From NCBI GenBank assembly GCA_035610835.1, contig CM069445.1, positions 38,640,656 to 38,704,655 on the forward strand: 64,000 nt of DNA. Direction: 5' to 3'. The notes beneath the pieces were generated by a model. The model did no database searches. It was not told the DNA's origin and saw only the letters and a program-made list of their open reading frames with translations. Numbering within the stretch: position 1 is the stretch's first letter; the number at the start of each line of letters is the position of its first letter. The stretch comes from Ophiura sarsii (Eukaryota > Echinodermata > Ophiuroidea > Amphilepidida > Ophiuridae). The translations under genes and the position numbers were made by a program. Positions 50,432 to 62,864 of the stretch are shown here, piece by piece.

Positions 50432-51142
50432 AAAACATCAATGCTACATGGCTGCTCCCTGCCTCACCCCCTCTATGTGTAATAAAAAGTAAATACCTAT
50501 TATATGCAAATGTGTGGTATGTAAACTTTCTCCACATTTCAAAATATTATTATTACTTCCATTATTATATTATTACATCGATGACGACAAGTTCAGGTCA
50601 GGTCGCTGAAATCTGAGCTATATGCATATAATACCCATGTAGAGATCGGAGTTTTAGATAGCATAATATAAGCGCATGTGGGATAGATTTGCTATTATAG
50701 TATTAACTTGATTTGCTGACTTGTCACGGAGTCTAATAGGTAGATAGACTCTCATATTTCAAATGACAGGAATTGTGTACACGAACCATCACGTTTGATA
50801 TGTTTTTCACATGACACAATCATTTGGGTTTTTCCAGTTTATAAACGTGAAATGGTGCAAACCACTTTGTTGCATCAATTAGGGCAGAAATTTGGCCATA
50901 AAACGTGCAATAAATTGACACATACATGAATCATGTTCAACTGTGTGAACTTCTGACATCCATTAAATTAAGACACTGTGTTTTGACACAAAGCATTAAT
51001 ACTTATTTTTAAGACTCAACTTTAAAGGTGAGAACTTAAATTGAGCCATAACAGACTTTCTTATGTATAGCCTACTTATTTCAAGTCATTTGCCAATAAG
51101 ATACTAATCACCAATTATTAATTTTCATGAATACTAATATCA

Positions 51143-51265
51143 GGACTGGATCTTCCGGGTTTTTTTCAACCAGCCAGATGGGAAGGTAACTCACAAAATT
51201 ACCTGCCCGACAGTAATTCTACTAGCCCATGTTAACGCCCTAAACACTGAGTTTGAAAACTTTCC
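51143..51265. repeat. Dispersed repeat, copy 1
   Basis: TTTTTTTCAACCAGCCAG, GGTAACTCACAAAATTACCT and the GAGTTTGAAAA end correspond to 54100-54225. Unclassified. Confidence 0.75.
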
Positions 51266-52041
51266 TCGCCAGTTAGGCGGTTGCTTTTTCCAAGCCTGAC
51301 TAATAATATACATTATACAATATACAACAACAATCACAGAGATAATTTTGCAACAAATTTCCTCTTGGTATTCTGAACTGCTTTTGAAAATCGCAAAATT
51401 GGCAACATAATTTTTTTGTTGTATTAAAAAATATATTTGTCATAAGATCTTCCAGTAACTGTCCAAATGCGCTACTCCAACCATATCCACACATCAGGAT
51501 CACAAACATTGATTTAAACTGATCTTCTAACCACAATATACAGACAAATATTTTCAATTCCTTATCAAAGTTCTACTTCGGTAAGAATTCAAAAGTACAG
51601 CAAACTGTAAAAGGTAGACAAACAACTTCCAACTTCTAATCTTTGGCCTAGCACAACCCACTAATGCGCATCTACAACCAAGTTCACTGAAATGACTCAC
51701 AATCACACACACTATAACGTTACAGATCAAATCTTTTCAATTCAAAGAATTAATTAACCATCAACAACCGAAAATTCACAATACCGCATTATCATAATTC
51801 AAGGGTATAAAGTTCAATAGTAGCTATCCATTGTCAAAAAATTGCTTATTCTTTAACTTGGACAGTCTGGACAATTTTGAGGGTGGTTAAATTTATGTCT
51901 CTCTATTTCAAGTCAGTGTAAACGTTTTGATTTGCAAACAGCACAAACATATTAATGCACCGTGAAAATATCCAATTTTGACCGCAATTTGACAAACAGA
52001 TTTGACAGACGTGTTTTGTGTATCAATCATGACAATTATGA

Positions 52042-52110
52042 TGTGAAACTTGCCAAGTTCATGCTTTAATCTCATTTGTGAAACTTGCCAAGTTCATGCT
52101 TAATAATCTC
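52042..52110. repeat. 35 bp direct duplication
   Basis: TGTGAAACTTGCCAAGTTCA followed by TGCTT and AATCTCA, two copies. Confidence 0.9.
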
Positions 52111-52256
52111 AGGTGTTATTTGAGAACTGTTTTGTTTCTATTTTGGGAAATGTAAAATAGTCACAAGATCAAATTTCTGGATACAAACATGTATACAAAC
52201 CTCAATTAGAACTGTGATTAGAAGTACAGTAAACATGCTTGATTTTTTCCACTGTT

Positions 52257-52372
52257 CCACTGAGAGATACATATTGAAGAGCGCCCTCATTTTTTCTGAA
52301 AATCAGGTTTTTTGCACCTACGTAATACTTAGGCATAATAAACATACCATCTGAAACCACTTACCTTCACCT
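52257..52372. mobile_element. TTAAAGGGGCATTG MITE, degraded fragment
   Basis: CACTGAGAGATACATATTGA, GAGCGCCCTCATTTTTTCTG, TAATACTTAGGCATAATAAA and ACCATCTGAAAC match the left part of 62467-62864; the outermost bases are lost. Confidence 0.75.
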
Positions 52373-54099
52373 TTACCCGTAAATTATTACACTCTATGGT
52401 TTCTACGTATCTTATCTATTAAAACAATTAATTTTTCTGAAATGTCATTTTTCTCAGCAATCTCTCTCAGACAATCTCATTTTTCTCAGCAATCTCTTTA
52501 AGACGTTTAAAAATTTAAAAAAATGAGTATAGAAGAAAAGTTCCCATATTGCGCATTGATTGGTTGCTCAAAGGGCGAGGAACAGAGGAATGAGTAAAGA
52601 ACAAGGATTTAGATCAGTGGACTCACAAATTAAAGACCATATGTTTAACTTTGAAACAACGGACAGCTTATTTGAGCAAATGGATTTTAAAAAAATCAAC
52701 TATCTTAATTTTGATGTTGCAAAACATATATCCACTCGGATGCAACAGGTCACATAAGGGTCAAGAAACATCCCCCCATTCTAATCCCCGCTTTGACGTA
52801 TTGGTTCCGATTCAAACCAGGCAGTTGTTTCTGTTAATCAGAACGTATCCATGCTACTTGAAAGTCGAGTGCAGTAGTGAGGGCATCCTCAACTCATCAA
52901 ACCCCGTAAAGTGTGGATTTCCTTGATACAAGATAGTCCGGTAATTAAAAACTTTCGGCATTTCCCTTTATACGCTCTTTTGGCATTGAGACCAAAATAA
53001 GCCTCTTGTGGTGACACTATCAGGACACGTGCCATTTGACATAAAAGGCAACATGGACATTTTATCTGTTGTCTTCCGTCAAATGCCTGTTCGCTACTAT
53101 TCCCTATCTTTTGTTTTTATTTTCAGTAGTAGGCCTATAAATAAAAGTACACCCATAACCACATTTTCCAAAGTCAGGAATTTAGCATTTTGATATAAAT
53201 AACCAGTGAAAACGAAGTGTGCCAGTGAAATATATTTGACACATTTTCATAGGCCTTTTTAAAAAAAGTTTTTTTTTTTTTTGTGGGGGTGATAGTTTTA
53301 AATTTTGGTTTGGATTGTTTTGGTGGTTTTTTGTGTTTTGTTTTTTCATTTGCCAGTAATTACATAGTATGTGATAACCATTTGAATAATAAAAACAACC
53401 TAAAATAAAACACCCACACAAACCAAAAATTGTCTGTCCGCACTCTCCTCCAACCAACGAAACATTTTAATTTTTGGCCTTTGGGATCAGTATACACACA
53501 GTGCATTGGTTTTGTATTACCAATCAACTGTGACCAGGGAATGACTTCTGTTCTGGGTAGTGGAATTCATGAGCACGTAAAAAAACAAAAATCACGAAAA
53601 TCGTACAGGAAGAAAAACATGCTCATTTCCCTGGAAACGCATGTATGTCAACAATACGTTAACTTAAGATGACAGGCTTAAGAGTTTATCATCATTAATC
53701 TCTCGATATTAGATGGGAGTCACAACACGGTTATGGTTTTATTCTTGTCATAGGGATTTGAAATCTACGCCTAAAGGTGTGTATGTTACAACTGCCCATC
53801 TCCATAGTTAGGATGGCTTTTAACTGTTTCTACATCCAGCAATTGTATGTCCTAATATCTTTTTAGATGAAAGACATACAGCTAAGCCAAAAAAAGAGAC
53901 GACAAATATGGCAAATGACAGTTTGATAAGAAGCTATACTATACAAGTAGGCTTATCATGTGAAGATTGCAGATTGGGGTATTTAATATGTTGCATTTGG
54001 AAGCCTAAAACATGACAGGGGATAAAGAATGGATTGGAGGGTCATGTTGTTGTCACGAGTCTTCTTCTGCGCTGGAGCTGATGATGTTCAACTGAATCA

Positions 54100-54225
54100 G
54101 GGCTTGAACTTTAGATTTTTTTTCAACCAGCCAGTCGGGCAGGTTACTCACAAAAAATACCTGCCCAACAGAAATTTTACCAGCCAGTGTAATTAAACAC
54201 ACTTACACTGTGAGTTCGAAAATGT
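54100..54225. repeat. Dispersed repeat, copy 2
   Basis: TTTTTTTTCAACCAGCCAGT, CAGGTTACTCACAAAAAATA, CCTGCCCAACAG and GTGAGTTCGAAAA; same unclassified repeat as 51143-51265. Confidence 0.75.
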
Positions 54226-56301
54226 GTACCCATCAATCGGGGGTGTATCTTCAACCGCCCGATGCGAAAGTTACCCGCTATGGGCAGGGGGAGAAGGATG
54301 CTATTTCCAGGCATGAACTGAGTGCTACAAATTGCACCCCGCTCCTCATTGCATCATCATGGCGATATATGGCGACAAAAAAAATCTGGATTTACAAGTA
54401 TATTCCCCAACAGAATTTGAATATTGCATACTGCTCTACATATGCTGTTAAACCTATGAGTTTAAACAAGTTTTAAGTTATAATTTTTACAAAGAGAATT
54501 TCATACAAATATTCAAGATCATCCATAAAAGCTTCGTCAGTGAAACATGCTGGCAATTAGGATTAAACATTTAATCAGAAATCTATCGAGCGATCAAATT
54601 ACTGACTCCACTAATTGCCTGCTCTCGGGCATTTTGCAGAATACATTTGTCTTGACGTAGATCTCTATGTCAAGTTATAATGCTGTAATTTTCTTTTAAG
54701 AGTTTTAATTTGAAAAGACACACTAAAAAATTGAAATGCCAACCCGTACAGTCTGCTGCCAGTTATATTAACAAAATCACTTCACCTTGTAGAGGCTCTC
54801 CTACAATAAACCCGCTTTAAGGGGTTTTATGAAAACGGTAATTTTATCCAGCACAATTACGCTTTATCTGGAATATTTGGTTAGCTCAAAAATGAATGAA
54901 TTCATTTTTTAATATCTATTGAAATCCATTATCATTACAGAATAAAAACCTTTTTTTGTGTGTACAATAGCGATGATAATACATCTCCCCAACGGGCTAA
55001 AATAATAAATTTGCCACTTGATTCCCGATTTCACTAGTTGATGGTGCTTTTGAAATTTCCTCCTGTTATTTCCTTGGAAGGGAAGAAAATCGCTTACGGT
55101 ATTCGGGGCGACAAACTGCTATCTAAACAGTGAGCTGTCCCTCGCAATTAATCGTAAGCACCACCAACAAAGCATTTACGATTCAGTGTCCGATTGATGT
55201 GTAAAAAAAAAAGGGGGGGGGGCTATACTTTCAAGTGACCTTTTATGTGTCAGGAAGAGATCAGTAATGCGGGGGCATCATTGGAAGGAAAACAGTCTGA
55301 AATGCAAAGCCTTTTATACTTTAGCCGCAGGGACACCCAAAGCTCAAAATTATCTGGCTTTTAGTTGGCATTAGCTATGCCTTGCGTAAATACAGTCCTC
55401 AGCTTTCCAACTCGCTGTGAATTTTCAGACAGGTATAAGGCTATCAATGGCCAACCAAAAACAATATTGGTTCATGTTCCATTTAGAAAAGAGAGCAAAA
55501 GGATTTACTCGATTTCTTATTGAAGGGCAAATTAGTTTTACAGTCAAAGAGCCACTTATACTTCCGGGCAAAAGGAGTCCTATTTAGTTCTCTGTTGTAG
55601 ATTCCGAGAAATTACCCCAACATCCTCATACATTGCTTGAACCAAATATGTACAACTTTGACAAATAATCAGCTTGTTTTATAAAAAAGAATTTGATTGG
55701 ACTAAATTCTATTAAACCTATCATTGGAACCAATAAGAATGATGGAACATGTAGAGCTGAGTCCCGAGAGATCTAGAAGCTCTGTTGTGATTGGTTACTG
55801 ATCAGACTGTCTCAAGTCACCAATCAGAGACATTATATCAATATTATAAGAAATGTTTTTTTCTTCTTCATTTAACACCAACCTGATACTGTAAGCATTT
55901 TCAACTAAAATAAATAAATGGGGAAAAATAATGGGGTGGGGAGGGTGTGAGATGAATATGTATGTGTGCACTGCATACCAACATTTATTTTTATGTGGCC
56001 TCGGGCTAAACTTCAGAATGCTTTTAGGGAAGAAAAACACTTCAACATAAAACGCTATATGTACCATAGCACCAGGAATTTGAGGTGAATTCAGCCCATG
56101 CACCAAGGTAATATCTATTGATTTCGTCCCAAGACAAATGTACCAACTTTGCTCGGTTTCAACTATAGGGTGTAAGTTTTTTACACTTTTTTTGTTCAAG
56201 TCTTTCTTATCAAATACTGCACTGAGTATTATCTAATACATTATAACATTTCATTGAAAACCTCTTAGAGGCATGCCTACCAAATTCTGCACTAACGTGA
56301 C

Positions 56302-56486
56302 TTAACACTATCAACGCGGCAGTCGTCTGCAGACGACAGTTCAAAAATGTCACAAAATGTTTCGCCATTATTTGTCAACACCATGAGAAATTTATTAAAA
56401 TAAGTACAAACATGCCTAGTATTGGTTCAATAATTCTTGAGATAAGACTTTGAAAGTTGGGCAAGGTTTCTTAAAAATCTGTTTTG
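56302..56486 (+). mobile_element. CACGCGG-ended MITE, copy 5, right end lost
   Basis: It begins TTAACACTATCAACGCGGC, followed by AGTCGTCTGCAGACGACAG (a perfect inverted repeat around CTGCAG). It continues through the shared interior to AAAAATCTGTTTTG, where similarity stops; the CACGCGG right terminus is absent. Confidence 0.82.
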
Positions 56487-57906
56487 TCTCGATCCCCTTC
56501 TTATTTATATGTATATATATATCCCAGCCTAAGAAATGGCTTACATTATCCAACACATTGTATTATCATACTGTTCTAGTACACCACTGTGTTATTGCAT
56601 CATGAACATGCATTGGGCCCTGGAGTTAGTTGGTTGATACTACAAGCTACCTCCGATGGACACCGGATTGGGGTAGTCAGAGATTGGGGTAAACAGCCTG
56701 ATCTATTTTAGATCTACTTCTTATTCTGCATTTTATCCGTGGTCCCATTTCAATCAATACACCTTGTTACATTGAGACAAATTCTTTGAAAGGAAATGGG
56801 ATTATTTATTTAGTATTTTCAAATCCCCCTTGCCTTCGTTTAAAGCCGCAAACATTGGATGGCCGCCTGTCGCGCGCGTGTCAAATGAGTTAACACAACC
56901 TCTGTGGGTGCATCTGTTATTGCAGCGCTGCAGTGCAAATGAAGTCGCTAAATAATTAAGGGTTTTCTGTGATTCTCGCAATTGCATCTTCAAGAATTGG
57001 GGGACATTTCAAATCTATACAATGTAAATACAATATAAATCTCGTATCAATAAATAAATTTAATTCTTTTGTTTCTGCGTCTAATTCAAGTTCTTTCAAA
57101 ACATCAAGATCATATAAATCAGTGATTGTATGAAAAACAACGATCAGGCAATACATTTCAAATAATACAAAATACAAGTATCATTTCCTGGTTCCAAAGG
57201 GTTAAAAAAATGTGATGTATCCCGGAGCACCCAGAAATCCAAACACTTGTTTATTAATAAGAGGGATGGAAAGGAAAGATGAGAAAATCGCACACAAGAC
57301 CCCATTTAACTCTCTCAACTAGCTCGTATTGCGTTCAAAGCCGCTGAGAAAGTGTTGAACTTTCCTTCTGGCTTTTGAGGAATCGATACCTTTCCGATTT
57401 CTTAATTTTTAATCCCGAGGAGGAGGAGGCGGATGAGAAATTGGACCCCTGGTATTTACCAACGAGCAAACATCACAATCCATGATCAGAATATTCTGCG
57501 TCACGCAGACATTGCTGTGTCTGTCTTTGTAGAGCACTTGAAATTCTTTCCGATACACGGATATTATAGAGAATCCAAGAAAATCAAATTTGACACATTT
57601 GTCAAACTATCCTTGTACAAATATGAGAGATGTGTCAAGAATTTGAATGGATAGCTTCTTTTAATCTAGTTTTGTTGCGAGATGCCTCACCGGAAGGTTC
57701 GCAATGTGAATAACATATTGAAATCATCGTCACCTGCCTCTGCATCAAGTTCACCAAATGTATTCAATGGTTTTTGTGCGAGAAGCCCCCATACGAAATG
57801 GCTGCTCGGTGTCAATCAGACTTTCTATCAAAAGCTCTCTATATAGGTTAAATAGAATATCAAACATAGCAGCAATGTGCAAATAGGGCCTCCTTGTACA
57901 AAAACC

Positions 57907-58018
57907 AACAAAGGGCTGCCATTTGTTAACTTCCAGTATCTACTAAGAAATCTATACAAACTACCTAAACACAAAACACAAGGCAGCTATCAAATGTGGA
58001 CCATGGGGCCTTGTGATA
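57907..58018. repeat. Dispersed repeat, partner of 6605-6708
   Basis: AAAGGGCTGCCATTTGTTAA ... GGCAGCTATCAAATGTGGAC ... GGGGCCTTGTG. Open frames across it are not genes. Confidence 0.6.
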
Positions 58019-58880
58019 CAGAAGCCTCTGTTAAATGGTATTGCCAAATATTAAAGGGTATTGCTAAATGCAGGGTTCGGCTTCAAAATCTTTTATCAAT
58101 TGGCATTCTTGATTTTCAATGCACCAGGAACCATTAACTGTCACTGCAGGAACCCACTGTCAGTATCTTTGTCGCTATTAGCTTTCATAATATTCATGTT
58201 GCTAGAAACAATACCTGTTTTTGATTAATTGGAAAGAGACTTGATCACACTAAAGTTGGCGTGTTCTAAAGTGGCGCCCAAGTCAACACTTAGGATGTGA
58301 TGGGCATTAACTGTTAGTTGGATGACATTTCATACAGACCAGACTTGTGTGTGAGGCGTATGGCAGAAAATGTCCCAATTTTGTTGCAATTTCTTTGAAA
58401 ATGATAAGATTCATCTAAAATATCATTACAGATGTCTTTAACTTACAATTATACAAATAATCTAATTCAAAAAAGAAAGAAAAACAGGAAAAAAGAAAAA
58501 ATGGACTGAAAAATATATGATTCAAAAATGAATTACGTCACATTTTTGCAGCAAAAATAGTCCCGTTTGTTGACCTATAGTCGGGCGCTAGCCAATTGTT
58601 ATGTCTGCTCACAGAGGTGTGTGTGCGTAGTGTCAGGTAATTCTAGCAAGGTGTTATGGGCTATTTTCTTTGATGACCCCTGAGAGGCGAGGGAATCTAA
58701 ACGATGAAATGAATCTTCTCCTCTTCGTAAAAGTGCTCTTAAAAACCGTGTTGTAGAGTGCATAATCAGTGCTCCAACACACAGAAAACGAGCAGCGATA
58801 TATGCAAATACCAGTTAGGTTAAGTGCAAATCTGATTTATAGGGTGCCTACCTTGATTTCCCGAGACAAATACTTCTTTT

Positions 58881-59203
58881 ACTTTGCACATAAGGAATCG
58901 TTTACCCATTTGCGTCTGTCTCAGAAGCCCCGGTGGCGCTTGGGTTTCAGGTGTTGATGTGGTGGGTTAAAAATTCACCAGATATGTTTTGACTTTGCAC
59001 GTAAAAGGCCGTCCCATTTGCGTCTGTCTCAGATGCACCGATAGCGCTTGGGTTTTGGGTGAAAACTTTGTAAGTTACACATTCACCAAACACGTTTTAG
59101 CTTTGTACATTAAGGGTTCGCTTACACATTTCTGCATAAGGTTCAAAAGCACCAGTAGCGCTTGGGTTTTGGGTGATTCTGTTGGTTTGCAATTTCACCA
59201 TGT
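58881..59203. repeat. Three diverged ~110 bp tandem units
   Basis: Units begin near 58881, 58992 and 59101. Shared blocks: CTTTGCACRTAA, CATTTGCGTCTGTCTCAGA, then GCGCTTGGGTTT and TTCACCA. Divergence between units is high, so the array is old. A frame across units 2 and 3 repeats SAWVLGxx, but it is not a recognised protein. Confidence 0.8.
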
Positions 59204-60731
59204 ATCTCAATATGTATGCAAGGAGATTGCTCAGGTATCACATACATGTACCTTATGATTATACAAGTAAAAATTTTAATTCAAATATGAATATATCTGT
59301 CAATCTGTCCCCTTTAGGACAGGATAAAGATTTGTTATACATATAGTTGTATTGTAATACTGGTTTCATTTATTCTCTGATGGGCCTCAAATAATATGAG
59401 AGGTTAACACAATTATTTTAAGTCATGGGCACAAACAACAACTGAACAAGCAACACTTATCCAGGGTTCAAAATACTTTTTGGGCTATGAGGCTATTTTG
59501 AGCAAATTCTGCCAAAAATCACCCCTTTAGTACATTTTACCATAGACCAAAATATTATCAGGGGCCATTTTGTGAAAACTGGGGGCTAATCGCCCTTCGC
59601 CCTGTGTATTTTGAGTCCTGCTCCTATCCCACCTGGCCGGCCAATAAACATTGGAATTAACCCCGCTTGAGTTTTTCTACCTTGGTAACACGTACTGGTA
59701 TTTTTTGTGTACCTACCAGTATAACAATACAAATCTCAACATTCTTGCCGATTTTGCACTGATCATACTATAGACATCACATGTAATCGTTTCCTTTTTC
59801 AATCTGTACACGATAAGATGATTGAAGTTACAAAGCCACGGAGGAGACTAATAAGTATTATTCTGAATATCAAAGTCAGCAGACATTCTTTAATTAATGT
59901 CAATCAAGGGCATGTCTCTCTATAGATAGAGTATCAAAGGCAGCTGCCACGGTCCTCCTGTACGTACATAACCATTGCCATTATGTTCAGTTCTTTCTCC
60001 AATGTGTCAAGACTGTATCAAACCTTTATTGTGTGTGCAATGGCATACAAATGCATGTTTCAATTCAACTTTGATCGCCGTTTTCCTCAGGAAAAAAACA
60101 CACTAAATGAGAAAAACATAGTTTTACCTACAGATGGCCTTTACCTTCGGTTCAAAGAAGACATATTGAGGAAACAGAGTGCCATTGGTCATTAGGTATG
60201 TGCAGTAACTTGTCGGGTTGCAGGCATACTAGCACATCACTTATACACCTGAGGAAGGGAGCTGAATGGGAGATGGTGGGATAGCTGCCACATGTAATAT
60301 TAACTTGCTGAAAATGTTCTATACGACTTAAAACTTCCTTTAAATAAAGCGATCAGTTTCAATAGAGGCAGATATCATTACTCAATTGGGTATCGATCAC
60401 AGGAGCCATTGGCATTAAGACTTGGAATGTTGGTACTTCTATAGTTGTCAAATAAGGCAGCTATTGGTGTGATGGATAGTCCCAGCACCCACCAAGATAA
60501 AACGCTTCATTTGTCGCACCAATCCTGTTGTCAATGCGTACCTTGGTTAAGAAAGATGTGGAGAAGTTGTCAATGCATTGGACATGCATTCTTTGTGCGC
60601 ACCTATTTCGGCACCTCTGCCGGCGACATTTACCATTCGCATGGAATTGGCAGACTATGTTTGCAGACGTAATTGATCTCGATTGAGCTAATTATGCCCC
60701 TCAGAACTGTGGTATAGGACTGCTGGCCATC

Positions 60732-60978
60732 TTAACGCTTTCCACGCGGCTATTATTTTTACCATACACAAAACGGATTTTTCAGAAACCTTTCATAATT
60801 TTCAAAGTCTATCTCAAAGATTACTGACCAAACACTAGGCATGTTTGTACTCATTTCAATGCATTTCTCATGGTGATTCCAAATATGGTAATGAAATACA
60901 GTAATTTTGACATTTGTGATTTTTTTTGTGAAATTTTGGATTGTCGTCTGCAGCTGCCTGCCGCGTGGAAAGTGTCAA
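60732..60978 (-). mobile_element. CACGCGG-ended MITE, copy 6 (complete)
   Basis: 247 bp, TTAACGCTTTCCACGCGGC ... GCCGCGTGGAAAGTGTCAA. It shares the interior landmarks with copies 1 and 4 (ACGGATTTTTCAGAAACCTT; CAATGCATTTCTCATGGTGA). Confidence 0.9.
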
Positions 60979-62466
60979 GTACAGCATACTCCTATACCAC
61001 TACCACAGTACATTGAGTGATCTTTGTATGTATTTCTATGCACTGCCAAGTGCATGTACTCTGCTGGCGAAACATTTATTACATTTATTTTGAATCATAT
61101 TTCTTAAAATTCTTTTGGAAGCATTGACCCTCATTTTCAGTCTCTAATATGCAATCTTTGTGATGAGGAAACATAATATCTGTTGCAATATATTGGTAGA
61201 TGACATTGGATAGGACCAGGACCGCAAAAGGCAAAAATAGGGTTGTCTCAATTTCATTGACCCAAAAGTGTTTATGCTTGAGTTTTTAAGGATTTGTTTT
61301 TGCTTTTTTTGACTATTTGAGCTATGCCATGCAATTTTGTTACTTGCTTTGATAAATTAGTGCAAAGATTTAGAGAAGCTGAACAGAGCATGTTTCTAAT
61401 GTAAAATATAATTGGTTTTTAAACCATTTTTGATTACATCATAAATGCATGCAAATGTAATTATTTTCAATTGGATAGATCAATTAGTGGAATTGAATAT
61501 TGAAAATAATTTAAATGTCATCGAATGGTACTTTTACATGGCCAACAGTTTATACCTGACACAATTCTGCTTGAGCCTTTGCAAGTTTACACATCTCAGG
61601 TATTGTGATGTACTTATACATACATGACATAAAAACCTTTACATCTCCTTGGGCCCCCATGCCCTAACTCTAACCCTGAACCTGATATTAAAACCGGGAG
61701 AAAATTTTTCATATTGAAACTTGACTACTCCCAATGATGATTGAAAATGAAAACCTCCAGGCTTAGCTAGGCCGGCTGGCTCGTTGGCTGCATGGCTGGA
61801 CAAATGTACTCGTCATTTTGACTAGTATATAGATGTATGTTTTTTGCCAACGAGTTACTTCCTATGTATCGGATGTAATCAACGTTTAGGGTGCCAAATA
61901 AATGAACACCTATAAATGTTTATGTTAAAATGTTTTTGGACATGGACCTACACCAGTGGGGCGCATATCCGCATATATTTGACACAAAATATACAATTGG
62001 CATTCTTTTTTTTGCACCCCCCCCCCCATTTTTTAATTTTTTTAAAATTTAACTTAAATTTAAAAAAAATGCAAACAAACTAATTCCAATGCCCCAGTAG
62101 GATTTTGGGACTTGCAGTTTTGCCTTTATTTGCCTTTATTTGTCTTGACTCAGTCGACTGAATTTGTAATAATGTGACAGTCACGTTTCATTACAATTGT
62201 GCATCGAGACTTATGCTACAAATGTAAGGAGCTTTCGTTTCTGTTGACTACATCATTGTATAGCCAGACTACTCCATTTTTATCTTAGCTGCTCAATACT
62301 GAGGCTGCATTTATCACTAGAAAACACACAAATGTCACAACACAAAAAGGTAAATAACCTATAGAGAAAGTTTGGTAGAATTTAATGATACAGCAAAACT
62401 GGAGGCCTAATTCCAAGTCAAAAAAGAAACAAGCACACCCTGCAAAAAAACACAAACTCCGTCCAT

Positions 62467-62864
62467 TTAAAGGGGCATTGAGAGATACGTATGGGAGTGC
62501 GCCCTCAATTATCCTGGAAATGTTTTTTGCATCAAAGTAATACTTAGGCATATACTAACTAAAGTACTACCATCTGAAACGGTTTACCAACATTCGCCAT
62601 TTATCATATAAAATGTCATGATTTTCTTAGCTTAGATATATATATGATCATATCGAAACTAAGGCGCTGAATTCGGAAGTAATGCTTAGTTTTACTCACG
62701 GACTTTCGTGGCAAATCTCAACCCGGAAGTGCCGTTATTTGCATAGTTTGGCATGAAGGCGATGTCGGAATTGTATGACATTTTGGATTTGGGCTATGTT
62801 GATGATTATCTTTTACGTTATTTGCTCATTTAGTATATCGATACATCTCTCAATGCCCCTTTAA
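62467..62864. mobile_element. TTAAAGGGGCATTGAGAG MITE, complete copy
   Basis: 398 bp with perfect ~20 bp terminal inverted repeats, TTAAAGGGGCATTGAGAGAT and ATCTCTCAATGCCCCTTTAA. Next to the left end lies GCGCCCTCAATTATCCTGG. The minus-strand open frame at 62285-62551 crosses its boundary and is not a gene. Confidence 0.9.

Noticed and set aside
55795..56199. 134-codon open frame, minus strand
   Set aside because: No recognisable homology, no splice or start context, and AT-driven composition. Left unannotated, although a translated search would be decisive.
56956..57177. Acidic 73-codon open frame (DLYDLDVLKELELDAETKEL)
   Set aside because: It looks protein-like, but the composition follows from AT-rich codons. 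No family recognised and no exon signals; not supported as a gene.
58989..59258. Repeat protein with SAWVLGxx motifs
   Set aside because: The peptide repeat only reflects the ~110 bp DNA tandem repeat; the frame is not maintained over all three units.
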